Position numbers and translations under genes: made by a program. 64,000 bases of DNA. It comes from Phymatolithon calcareum. Taxonomy: Eukaryota > Rhodophyta > Florideophyceae > Hapalidiales. Shown piece by piece: positions 21,251 through 31,900 of the stretch. Positions within the stretch are counted from its first letter, which is position 1, and the number at the start of each line of letters is the position of its first letter. The DNA lies in assembly GCA_977006965.1 (NCBI GenBank), contig OZ345356.1, positions 2,852,001 to 2,916,000 of the forward strand, in the 5' to 3' direction. The notes under the pieces are model-generated. The model made no database searches. It was not told where the DNA came from and worked only from the letters and a program-made list of their open reading frames with translations.

Positions 21251-21781
21251 ATGGAAGCCTCTTCCGGAAACAAAATGAGCTTAAAATTTATTTTGAACTC
21301 TCCAGTCCTGTCTTCTCGAATAATATCTTCTTCCGGAGTTGGAAAGCACTTTTCGAGATCTCGAGTTCGTTGCCCTTTTTGTACGATCCGCTACTCTAAA
21401 AAGTGTATATGAATAGGCATGTACGTGTGCAAATGTTTTTTTCCGAAGCCAGCGGTTAGTCGAAATTAACTAACTGGTGTTTTCATGCTCTAAACAGATG
21501 AAGGAGATCCACTTCAAAGTGAACCAATATGCTTGCATGATCTGTGGAATGAAATTAACAAGCCAATACGGAATCGACAGCCATATATCTCGTGTACACA
21601 AGGTAAATGAGTTCGTATGCCAAACATCCAAATCCGACTGTGTCGCTGGACTAACATATGTTTTTTTCAGGGGAAATCTAAGACGGTTTATGTATGCGAT
21701 ATTTGTCGTGGTAGCTACCTTGAAAAAGCCCGTTTGTCTTCTCATATGCATAGTGCACACGGAGACTCTACTTCAAAATAA
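21251..21781 (+). pseudogene. Three-finger C2H2 zinc-finger gene C, frameshift in finger 1
   Basis: Exon 1 is 21251-21420, exon 2 is 21498-21602 and exon 3 is 21671-21781, with introns GTACGT..CAG and GTAAAT..CAG. The start MEASSGNKMSLKFILN matches gene A. Finger 1 reads CPFC-TIRYSKKC and then loses one base before MNRH, giving an in-frame TGA. Restoring alignment to the sisters needs one extra nucleotide near 21408. Finger 2 is CMIC-x12-H-x4-H and finger 3 is CDIC-x12-H-x4-H, both complete, with a Ser/Lys tail and TAA. As in genes A and B, intron 1 lies immediately after the first zinc-binding His. Confidence 0.75.
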
Positions 21782-22279
21782 GTAAATGCGAATTGAGGCT
21801 TGACGAAGATTCCACCTCTTGTGCCAAAGGAAGCCATGACATAGCATTGGAGCACGTTATAATCGAAAGAGTGAAAGCGCCTCTAAACGTTCTCACATAC
21901 ATAAATACTTGAGTACTTAAAAGGAAAGTTGTTAGAGTGAACGAAAATCGTACTAACAGATAGTCCTTAATATGTAGCTGGAAATAAGCATAGATCTGTT
22001 CTTAGACAAATGGCATGCTCAATTGATCGAATCCATACGCAGAGCTGCTTAATGTTACAACTCTACGAACTGCAGGATTCTTCACCGTGCTGCAGACTTC
22101 CCTAAGAGGGAAGAGAAGAGACGTTGCGGCTTGAAGAAAGGAGACCGTTAGCCGGGGAGAACAAATGTCATAAAGGGAGGTGATACAAGTCATTCGAGTA
22201 ACGAAAAGGGAGGGAAACATTGTTTGTGGAACAGTAGAAGAAAGAGATGAATCTATAAGAGGAGAAAAAATAGGACATT
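21782..22279. other. No recognised gene
   Basis: Mixed-composition intergenic sequence. The frames present are short and lack domains. Confidence 0.5.
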
Positions 22280-22602
22280 GCCGGGAAGTAGAACTCCCGA
22301 CTTCAGACGGTGCGGGAAAGTTGAACCCCCAGACTCCAGACAGTGCGGGGAAGTTGAACCCCCGACTTCAGACCGTGCGGGGAAGTGGAACCCCCCGACT
22401 TCAGACATTGCGGGGAAGTAGAACCCCCCGACTTCGAACATAGCGGGAAAGTAGAACCCCCCGACATCGGACAGTGCAGGGAAGTAGAACCCCCCGACTT
22501 CAGATATTGCGGGGAAGTAGAACCCCCCGACTCCGGGCATTGCGGGGAAGTAGAACCTCCCGACTTCGGACAGTGCGGGGAAGTAGAACCCTCCCGTCTT
22601 CG
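22280..22602. repeat. 33-bp minisatellite, ~10 copies
   Basis: Units of about 33 bp follow the pattern CGGGGAAGTAGAACCCCCCG, ACTTC, then a variable GGACAGTG. Because 33 is a multiple of three, open frames arise on both strands with 11-residue periods. I regard these as by-products of the repeat, not genes. Degenerate units also occur at 19080-19190. Confidence 0.85.
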
Positions 22603-22808
22603 GACAGTACCAATATGTAGATGTTCATCTGGGAATGGGAGTGTTAGTTGGGCTTCAGATTGTCAGAAGTGCTGATTGCTCTGCAAAAAAGCAGAGCAAT
22701 AATCAAAATGTTTCTTTAATTGAAACATGTAACCACCGACGCCTCTCCCTCTCGGATCGCAGATTTGAAAGGGGGAATGTGCTGTGCGGTGAAGTACCAG
22801 TTAAACAT

Positions 22809-23238
22809 TCAGGTGATGCAGTGTATTGACCGTTAGGATTGTGTTTCATATTTCAGGCGTGCTGAAGTGCAACGACCGTTAGGATTGTGTTTCATAATTC
22901 AGGTGGGCTGAAGTAAAACAGCCGTTAGGATTGTGTTTCATAATTCAGATGTGCTGAATTGTAATGACCGTTAGGACTGTGTTTCATAATTCAGGCGTGC
23001 TGAAGTGTAATGACTAAGTGCAACGAACGTTGGAATTGTGTCTCCTAATTCAGGTTTGTTGATGTGTAATGACTGTTAGGATTGTGTTTCATAATTCAGG
23101 TGCTATGGAGTGTAATAACCGTTGCGTTTGTGTTTCATAATTGAGGTGTGATGGCACGTATAACGCTGTGTATAAGGTTTGATGTCATGCATAACGCTGT
23201 GTGTAAGGGTTCATGGCATGTATAACGCTGTGTGTAAG
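22809..23238. repeat. 46-bp and 31-bp tandem repeats
   Basis: 22809-23145 holds about seven copies of a 46-bp unit with the core ACCGTTAGGATTGTGTTTCA and TAATTCAGG. 23145-23238 holds three copies of a 31-bp unit with the core TAACGCTGTGTGTAAGG. The 31-bp array is part of the left arm of the long inverted repeat. Confidence 0.8.
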
Positions 23239-23548
23239 GTCTATATCAAAAGCGTGGCAGAAGGGACTTTACATCGCGCCACGTAGTCTACATGCTGTTA
23301 TGCACTGTAAACGCTGGGGGTCTAGGGATCTCCCCAGCGGCATCCTCTGTGGCGTTTTTTAGGGCCATTTCTTGCATCTCAGACTATCAGAGACTACTTG
23401 GCACGGTGAAAAGTCGCTTCCGCCACGCTTTTGATATAGACCTTACACACAGCGTTATACATGCCATGAACCCTTACACACAGCGTTATGCATGCCATCA
23501 AACCTTATACACAGCGTTATACGTTCCATCACACCTCAATTATGAAAC
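23132..23548. repeat. Long inverted repeat, ~160-bp arms
   Basis: The left arm at 23132-23292 is the reverse complement of about 23391-23548, with only scattered mismatches by eye. The arms include the three 31-bp units, TATATCAAAAGCGTGGC and a TAGTCTAC/TAGTCTC end. The loop is about 100 nt and ends close to the double-RING promoter. A transcript would fold into a hairpin of about 150 base pairs. Confidence 0.8.
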
Positions 23549-23630
23549 GAATACACCGTTCAGAGCACTGACTCCTCGCGAGCTCTGTGTATTCCCTTTC
23601 ATAAAGAGGCATGTAAACATTCCTAAACAC

Positions 23631-23640
23631 TATATATATA
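23631..23640 (+). promoter_or_regulatory. TATA-like box of the RING gene
   Basis: TATATATATA lies 71 bp upstream of the ATG at 23711, a plausible core-promoter distance. No experimental support. Confidence 0.5.
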
Positions 23641-23710
23641 CAATCCCCGATATTACGCAGTGTTCACCAATTCTCAGAGGTCAACTTCCCACCCACACAC
23701 GGTCCCAACA

Positions 23711-24556
23711 ATGCCGCGCCGCTCTCAACCACGGCGAGACCCGTCTGCTTGCCAGTTCTGCTCATTGGCCTGCAGTCCTGTAGACGTGGTCGCAATTCCA
23801 CCGTGCGGCCACCTCATGCACTCCGAGTGCTTCGGATGGTTCCTGGACAACGTTGATCGCAGCCAGTCGAATACTTGCGCCCCGTGTGCAGTGCACATCA
23901 CTAGACGCAACACAGCCATTGAGCTCGATTATGATCCCGCCGATACCGCTGGCGAATCAGAGTACGCTCCTGCTCTGGTCCGTACCTTGTGGAACAGCTA
24001 CGGCATTCCACCCCCGCGCACACTCCGCCGCTCATCACGTCTCAGCACGGCGCCCTCGCTGCCGCTTCCTCCACGTCTCCTAGTCGCCGCTGTTCAGCCG
24101 GCTCCTGCTTCCGCGACCGCAATCGCACCGCCTGCTTCCGCTTCTTCCGCCGCTCCCACCGGCCCCGTCACTCCCGCCACCGTGCCCCGCATCTCCCATC
24201 CGAGGGAATGCGCAATATGTGCCGATGATCTCGCGGGTACCGTGTCCACAACGCCTTGTGGACACGTGTACCACCAAGAATGCATCGCTAAGTGGATCGC
24301 GCATGGCAGCTATGGAGCCAACAAGTGTCCGCTGTGTTCAAGGTTTGTCTCTTCCGGCCACTTGCGCCATCGTGAAGGATACGTGAACAACCTTGCACGC
24401 GCTGAGGAACGCAAGAACGCATCAACCGTTTCCGCCCTTGAAACCTACCGCTACAAGAAGAAGAGCGAGAAGAGGAAGCGAAAGATGGATAGAAGGACGA
24501 AGAAACGCCAGCGTGAGAATCCTGCGGGCGATTTTGGGGCCTCTTCTACAGTTTAA
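23711..24556 (+). CDS. Double RING-finger protein, putative E3 ubiquitin ligase
   Basis: An intronless frame of 281 residues from the ATG at 23711. An in-frame ATG 51 bp upstream lies past the TATA box and gives an implausibly short leader. RING 1 has C14, C17, C32, H34, H37, C40, C56 and C59. RING 2 has C167, C170, C183, H185, H188, C191, C206 and C209 (CAIC, CGHVYH, CPLC), a RING-H2 pattern. RING-H2 domains recruit ubiquitin-conjugating enzymes. The linker (110-160) is Ala/Pro/Ser-rich and probably unstructured. The C-terminus is highly basic (KKKSEKRKRKMDRRTKKRQR, about 244-265), so nuclear location is likely. Poly(A) signal AATAAA at 24610-24615. The substrate is unknown. The gene follows a long inverted repeat. 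Confidence 0.85.
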   Translation: MPRRSQPRRDPSACQFCSLACSPVDVVAIPPCGHLMHSECFGWFLDNVDRSQSNTCAPCAVHITRRNTAIELDYDPADTAGESEYAPALVRTLWNSYGIPPPRTLRRSSRLSTAPSLPLPPRLLVAAVQPAPASATAIAPPASASSAAPTGPVTPATVPRISHPRECAICADDLAGTVSTTPCGHVYHQECIAKWIAHGSYGANKCPLCSRFVSSGHLRHREGYVNNLARAEERKNASTVSALETYRYKKKSEKRKRKMDRRTKKRQRENPAGDFGASSTV

Positions 24557-25483
24557 GCACTCGTATAGTTTCATATAATTTCACTTCAGTAGTTTCTAAT
24601 GATTTTTCAAATAAAATTGTCTTTTTCGAAATTCTCAGCAATATTTTCTAACTTCTTCTCTTTTGATTTTTTCCAATAATACAACTCTTTATATGATACC
24701 TACTTCATATTTTGGTTCTGTCTTATGCTGTATGTAAAGTCTGTGTCTATAACGCTCTGTATACACATCGCTTTGTTTTCATATACACAGCTTCATACTG
24801 CCAATCAAGCATGAATAACTTTAATTTTTTGACACTTGTTCATTTGTCAGAATTGAATAACTGACATCTGACGTCACGCTATCATTCGGTGCACTTTTCT
24901 TGAAGTCGGTGCACATATCCCGGTCACATCAGGAACAAGAGATGAAATATTAATATATTTTTCGCGACAGATTTTCATCCCTTCCACAGCAGCCAAAAAG
25001 CTTGGTGCATATTTCAGCTAGTGCCGATCCCATGAAAGTTCAACATAAACAAATAGTGAGTTTTTCATATTCAGGATTACAGTAAAGCTGATAGTGCAGT
25101 ATCAAAAAAACTGACTATCAGCAGGGGAAAGAGGAGGAAAGCAAAGCGTACGAAAACGGAACTTTGTATAAACATAACCACGCGCTTTATTTGAAACTAC
25201 GGATTCGGATCAATAAAACAAATATAAAACCAGATTTACTGTCCAAAATGTTTGCATGTATTTCTCGCGAGGAGTATCAGAGGGGCTAATGATTGCGCGC
25301 TCATTCTGTGGTCAAAAATATTGACCAAACAGCAAGATTAGGAATGGGCACACCTTGCGCACATAAGCGGGATTTTGTGCCAATAGTTTCGAAGCACTCG
25401 GCTGACGCTAACACACAAACCGCATTGATTAAGGCGTTGGAGCCACGTAGACACTGTCAATTGCTTTGCGCTTTGTAACCAAT
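24557..25483. other. No recognised gene
   Basis: AT-rich 3' flank. Two CGGTGCAC octamers occur at about 24895-24920, the same word as in the hairpin at 14018. 25293-25478 has a short frame without a domain. Confidence 0.5.
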
Positions 25484-26400
25484 GAGCGTTTATTGGGTGA
25501 CGTTCTCGAATACGCCGTGTCCGGTGTGCACGAGTACATTAAATTCACTAATTTTGCTGAGACATCAAATCGCTCATAATTGTGTATGCAGAAATGATTT
25601 CGGATTCTTATTTATTTTTTTGATTCATTTTCGTACGGAAAATCTTCCCGATGCGTGTGGGCCGGCAGGACACGGCGTGCATTCGCAAAACGCTCACGTG
25701 CAAGCCGCGAGACGAGGTAGAGCAGACGATGAACGACGTGCTGTCCGTGTTGGGAGGGGCAACGCGGTGCGGGATGAGATGCGCTTCGCGAGGGACAAGG
25801 CGTTCGTGCAGTCGGTGCGCAAATTAACGTCTTTGTTGACGTGCGCGGAGTTGCTGCGCTTTATCGCGGGTGGGGGAAGGGTGGACGTGCGTTCGCAGTT
25901 TTTCAACCCGCTCTACCGGAATATTGCATCCTATGTGAGGAACAACGCGCTGATGCGCCTCTTGCTTTCGCCGTCGCGGGCACGCAAAGCGCACAGGTTG
26001 CGCGACGAAACGAAGGGAAAGTAATTGAGGAGAGTGAAGGGTCATTTCAAGGGAGTAATGGTCACAACGTGGAAGTTGCGCACGAGGCGTAATCTGCGCA
26101 TTCGTAGAGTGCTTAAGTGATTGGGGGAATCAAGAAGGTTTTGCGGTAGATGCGGATCGTGCAGGGCGTTGCGGTGTAGGTAAGGTTCTACTTGGTGGAG
26201 TTTGGCGAGGTGAGACGGGAGGTTGCTAGAGGAGAGAGAGAGGTGGATGAAGTTATGATGAAAATCGCGGGAAATGTTGTTAAGAAGGGCTTCCACCGAG
26301 ACAGATTGGGTATGGAGAAGAAGAGGTTTGTGGATACGAAGAGTAGTTTGTCGAAGAGGGTTGTCGCTAGACAGGGGAAGCACTGCTGGTAGAGTGTTGA
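25484..26400 (-). repeat. Decayed LRR-like gene repeat, copy 2
   Basis: 25484-25545 and 25640-26060 match 2406-2475 and 1-410 in inverted orientation. The minus strand at 26383-26042 has a 113-residue open stretch without ATG that contains LRR-like phrasing (NLPSHLAKLHQVE, RNALHD, LPQNLLDSPNHLSTLRM). 26285-26390 is related to 12880-12980. The gene is frame-broken. The LRR assignment rests on the spacing of Leu and Asn only. Confidence 0.45.
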
Positions 26401-28939
26401 ACGCGACTAAATCCCCATCTGCTCTCTTTCGGGGAGATTAATGTGCACTCGTAGGGATTGCAAGATTTCGAGTATTTTTCGGGCGCAATTCGCAACCGCG
26501 TCACATGAGCGAGCAGTACTTGTGATACGAAAGTAGTCTGAGGAACCTGTGGGGCACAGAGTTTCCGGGTGACTAGAAGCAACGCCGATAATACGCACAC
26601 TTTTTCTTATCATTGCCAACCCATGTGTTCTCTTTGAGTTCGAATTGACGAATGCGCGTTTTGCTTGGAGTCGTTTTTTTCTAGAATATGCAAAGTCCAT
26701 GTAGCGCTGTTTCACCACTCGCAGTAGTACTTGCTTTCCCTCTTCGCCCAAGCATAGAAACGAATTTGAAGAGCATGCATGCCAGAAGAGGGACTGATGT
26801 AACGTTGAAGCGGACTAGGGACGATGACGTGGTTGAGATACACATGTGACAATTTACCCAAATTGCATGCCATTGCTGCTGTTGGCAGTGCATACTGCCA
26901 TAGTGGTCTGAAGCTTTCAAGATACCTTCATAGACATATCCAATTTTGCTTTTCATGATCATCATTTTTAAGAACAATGCGCACCTGCCTCTTTCACTAC
27001 TTATTATCGTGCCTCATCAGGAGTCTTTGTCATGTATACCTGTACATTCTGCGTGCCTTATCAAAATGACATTCATTCATTGCGCTTTTTCCCCAGAGGG
27101 ATTTGCAGAGCTTCGAGGGCCGAAATGTCATGCACTTTATATATCGTTAGCAATCTGGACTGAGGATTACTCGTCTAGGCCTGGTGTGTCGCCAAAAATT
27201 TGTTCTAGCTTCGTTCTGACGCATTATAGCAATAAAGTGCCGACCGGGCAACGACTAAAGAAAGCAGGAACGGCCGTGTACGAATTGCGTACACTGGGAC
27301 TATTCAAGAAAGGGCGAAGTACAGAAGTGTATACAAATATACAAGGCGATAGTACAGCCACGTTGGGAGTACGCAATGCACTCAACGCCCTGGAAAGAAG
27401 ACGTACAAAAGGCCGTCAAGAAAGTAGAACTAACATTGTTCAACAAAGTATTCGGACCACTGGCCCGAGGAAGGACGGATAGGCTCCGACTTCTGTGCCG
27501 AATCCAAACTGCCCAACATCGACGAGAACTATTAGAGTTCAAAATGGAGAGAAGTACTAAGGCAAAAGAACGTGTGTAAAAAATTAAGAGACTGAAAGCA
27601 GATACGGGTGAAGCTATAAAGAATATCCAAACAAATCAGTTATCGCAAGCACTGCGATCCGAAGTTTTTGGTAATGGAAGGAGACCGCCTTGAATCGAAG
27701 CGGAAAAGGAAGGTTCCACACAACAAGACAAGAGAATTATCACCAATCCTCAAGTTCCCCAAGGTGAATCACAGGAAACTCGCGCTACAGTATGCTTGTG
27801 GCAGATTCATACAGATGCGAACAACAAGTATGGTTGAAGAGTTCGGAAGCAGAGCTACACACCATATGGATACCCTTGAACGAACACTAGCAGGGTACAA
27901 CCTCGAAGGGGAAAAAGACTGAAAGCAGAGTAGGCGCTAGTTGAGCTCTTACTATATAAAAAGACATAGAACTCACGGAGAACGAAGAAGGCCTATATAG
28001 ATTCGCAGAAGGCAAGACAAAAGGCGGTTGAGCCCAAGCCCCGACACTTCCGTAGACGACTGAGATAGGATTATCTTGAATCCTAAGTTTTCCCCGTCCA
28101 CCGTTTTTCTGGGCGTTTCTTGAAGTGCGTAAAGGTAGGTAGCATCAGAGGACGCCTTGTCCATATCTTCGGAAGTCTGTGCGGCTTTTCAATAAATTTG
28201 GATTGAGAAACCTACAACTGTCTTGCTTGAATTGTCTTCTAATTTCCTTGCGCCACCCTTCGTACCACGGATTTACATTCCGTTGTCCACGTGAGCCTAC
28301 GGTCAGTGGTCTTGCCCACTCAATGTTTTCATTACATTACTTTTGTCTGTCACTATTCTTTAGCTTCTTCCTCAACCTGGAGGCGCTCCCAGTTTCTGTT
28401 TCGTGTTGGACCTGACCTCATAATGCACATCTACGAGTATTTATCAATTGATCTGCTTTCTTATATGTGAGGAAAAGCTGTTGACGTAAGGACAGGAAGT
28501 GCGCACAGACAAAGAGCACTACTCCCTCACCTACTAAGTATCATACGCATGTTGAATCCGCGCCGTGCGTGTGGCGAGTAGTGTAATCTCTGCATCCTAG
28601 CATGTGAGCTACTGATTTATCACATTCGATATGCTAATAGAACTACAGTGCTTGGCAAAAAAATGGCGGGGAAACGCATGATCATCATTTTGAGCTGCAT
28701 TCTGAAACTGAACGTGACACAGGAGATTCAACAAAATGGGGAAATACTCACATGGAAGCTACGCAGGGCTTGAGGAAGCGGTAATCACTGCACTGAAACA
28801 CGAATTCTTCTGATTCCTCTAAGTGATGCGCTCAAAAAGAAAACGTTTTCAGCTTTTCAATGCTATCGCGGAAACAAGCAGGAGTTGTTGTGTTTGCAAT
28901 CTATGGAAGACATGGGTCGTTCAGCATTTATTTTTAGAT
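26401..28939. other. No recognised gene; weak plus-strand frames
   Basis: 26946-27579 has overlapping plus-strand frames (about 178 and 67 residues) rich in Arg and Lys near the end. They may be the remains of one gene, but no domain is recognised. 28133-28215 matches the module at 6690-6785. 28220-28930 shows nothing. Confidence 0.4.
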
Positions 28940-31900
28940 TCACACTTTAAAATTACAAATTGCTAATGCCCCACTTTCCAGTCCCGCGACAAACAACCTT
29001 TTCGTCTCATTGTACCTCCACGATTCAAATTCAGACGGCAGAGTCCCGAGAATTGTGTCATCAATTGGTACATTCGAATATACAGTGGAACCATCACAGT
29101 ACAGTTCTTCCGTATATGGACGAAAAGATGTGGGCCAAAGTTGCGGTGTTTCTTGTCCACAACTGCGAATGATATTTTCCGCCTCTTCGCGTGTCATCTC
29201 GCGTCTTGCGCCGCTGTCATCATTGATCGGCGATTCGCATTCAGAATCGGTCACTTGTCTTGATTGAAAAACGATTGTTCAGTTCACGCGATTCCAAATG
29301 ATGACATCGCCATGTTCGTCTCGGGACACGACGTAGGATCCGTCACCGCTCTCACAGACTGCACGAACGAATGTTGTGTGCCCCAGCAACGCACTTCCTA
29401 TCAGAACCCCTGAGTTGGCATCCCATATGAGAACAGTTTTGTCCCCGGATCCCGAGAGAATCCGTTGACCGTCCGAGCTGAACGACACACACATCACCCA
29501 GTCAGAGTGTTGTTCCAGAGGAGCCCCAATTTGAGCACACGTTTTTGCGTCCCAGAGGCGAACTGTTTTGTCGTATGATCCCGAGACTAAATATCGCCCG
29601 TCACGACTGAACGAAACGCAATACACCTCACCGGTGTGCCCTTCCATTGGACGACCAATCTGACTGCCCGTGCGCGAGTCCCACAATCGTACCGTTTCGT
29701 CCGCCGACCCGGACGCAACTCGAAGCCCGTCATGGCTTATCGCAACGGCCTCTACAGGCGCAGAATGTCCATATTCCCGTTCATTCGCTTCCGCTTCCAC
29801 ACGCGTGTTCCAAATGCGTATATTACCATCATAGGACCCGGAAATTATGCGTTCGCCATCACGAGTAAACAAGACACTTGTCACTACGCTGTGCATATCT
29901 GAGGATGTCCAGATATTTCTTCCAGTGTTCACGTCCCACAACCGAACAGTATTATCCCCCGATCCCGACGCGAGTAGTTGTCCGACTTGACTGAACGTGA
30001 CACATTGCACACTTTCTGTGTGTCCTTGAAAGGGCCCACCGACACACGTCCACGTTGTAGTGTTCCATACTCGAATTGTTCCTTCCCATGACCCTGTCGC
30101 CAACAACTGGTCGCTCGCACTGAATGCAGCAGATTGAATCCATCCTTCGAGCGCGCTGGAATCTTCGAAGACAGTTCGACCGGTGCTACTGTTCATAACT
30201 TTGAGCGTTCCATCTTTCAGTCCGATTGCAACGTATTGACCATTATTAGAAGCAGCAAAACAATAAACATCGCTTTTCTGCTCGAATTCTTCGATCTGCG
30301 TGCCTGTGTTCGCGTACCAAATCTTCAATGTGCGATCACAAGAGCATGAGAATATCTTCGAACCGTCGCTGCATACAGCAATACGGGTTGCGCCCTCGCT
30401 GCGCCCTTTGAGAACATGACCTGGAGACTCGGACGACTCCCACTCCCACACAATGACCGATTTGTCCCTCGAACTTGAAACAATTCGTTTTGATCCACCG
30501 GCAAACGTCACGCACATTACATCGGGCAAGTGTCCTTTCAAACGCTTAATAATATTACCGGTGGATGCATCTGCAACAACGACATCATGCCCTGCTCCTG
30601 CTGCAATAAAGCGACCGCAAGGAGAGCAATCAACTGCCCAGCAACGACCTCCCGCCGGAATCTCCATTATCAGAGCGCTGCACGGGTCAGGGAAAAACGG
30701 GGTAACAGGCACCAGGTACGGCGATGGTGTGTGGGCTTCGACGCTCTCCAAGTAGGATCTCACAACAGCGCTGTCCGTCCTTAAAGTAAACAGGCGCCCG
30801 CACACTTGAAAGAGAAACGATCGCTTTCCTTCCGATGCTCGTCCCCACGAAACTTGTATCGTTTTCCATAACAACTCGAATTCTCGACTGAGTCCGAGTG
30901 GAAAAACCTCTTCGTCAAGGATCATCAAACAATCAAAGTCCGACTTCAGTGACAAGATACCACCGATGTCAAATCGAACATGCGTCCATCGCGCATCCAG
31001 AAGAAGAGCGGCAAGTTCGGTACTCAGATTTGCAGACATCAAGTGTCTATTAAGATTCTCATGAATGTAGTCATCCTCTGGAACAGACCACCACGACCTC
31101 GGTGTTGTCGCCAACAACGAATGCTCCAATGAAGTATCTTGCCCATCCAAGAGTGAATCGTCAAACCCGCTCCACACTTGTTCCAGATATCCGTTGAGAA
31201 GCAGCGCGTGCCATTGCGAGCACGTCTTCATCGTTTCGGCCTGTCTTCTGCAATAATCCAGTTGGAGATCATGAAGCTGAAGACCGCATTCTTTCGCCGG
31301 ATCTTTTGTATTTTCCCGAAACGTGAGCGTACAGAGACTCAGCCCACTGAGAAGACGTACGACAGCCAGTGCACTGTCGTCGTCGATCTTCCACATCCGA
31401 CTCAGCACGGAAACGGAAACCCACGCCTGGTGTCTCAACACACAGAGACTTTCGTACAGCTGAGCGATCGTGTGGTCAGTAACAAGACCATGTGTTCTCT
31501 TAAACTTCACGAATTCAGGTTCTAGGAATTTCAGGCTCAGGGATATTCCAGCGTTCAAGCTTGACCCTGCTGGACCTTGCTCTTCGCCAACTTTAAACCT
31601 CTGTTTCACCAGTTGTGAAGCATACGCGTCACAAGCACTTTCCAAAACGTCATATTCCGGTGTGAGAAAAGCAACAGCGCTTCCAGTGAGAGCTAGAGCA
31701 AGTGGCAACCCCCCACAAATGGACAGAATTGTCGCGACACTCCACCAAAGGCCACCGGTAGAGTCTCGAGGAGCTTTCTCTGTTCCATCTTGTGTCGCAT
31801 GTGTCATGAACATGCTCTCGGAAACGGCCCCAAGCGTGTCTCTTGCTGCAAAGTCAACCTTGCATCCTGCAGAGTGCGCGATGGCATGGCTCCTGGTGGT

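Noticed and set aside
22253-22540. Protein of repeated GGFYFPAxSEV units
   Set aside because: It arises only because a 33-bp minisatellite has a length divisible by three; the other frames and the opposite strand are equally open.
22809-23238. CRISPR-like array
   Set aside because: Units of 46 and 31 bp abut without unique spacers, and the sequence is eukaryotic; they are minisatellites.
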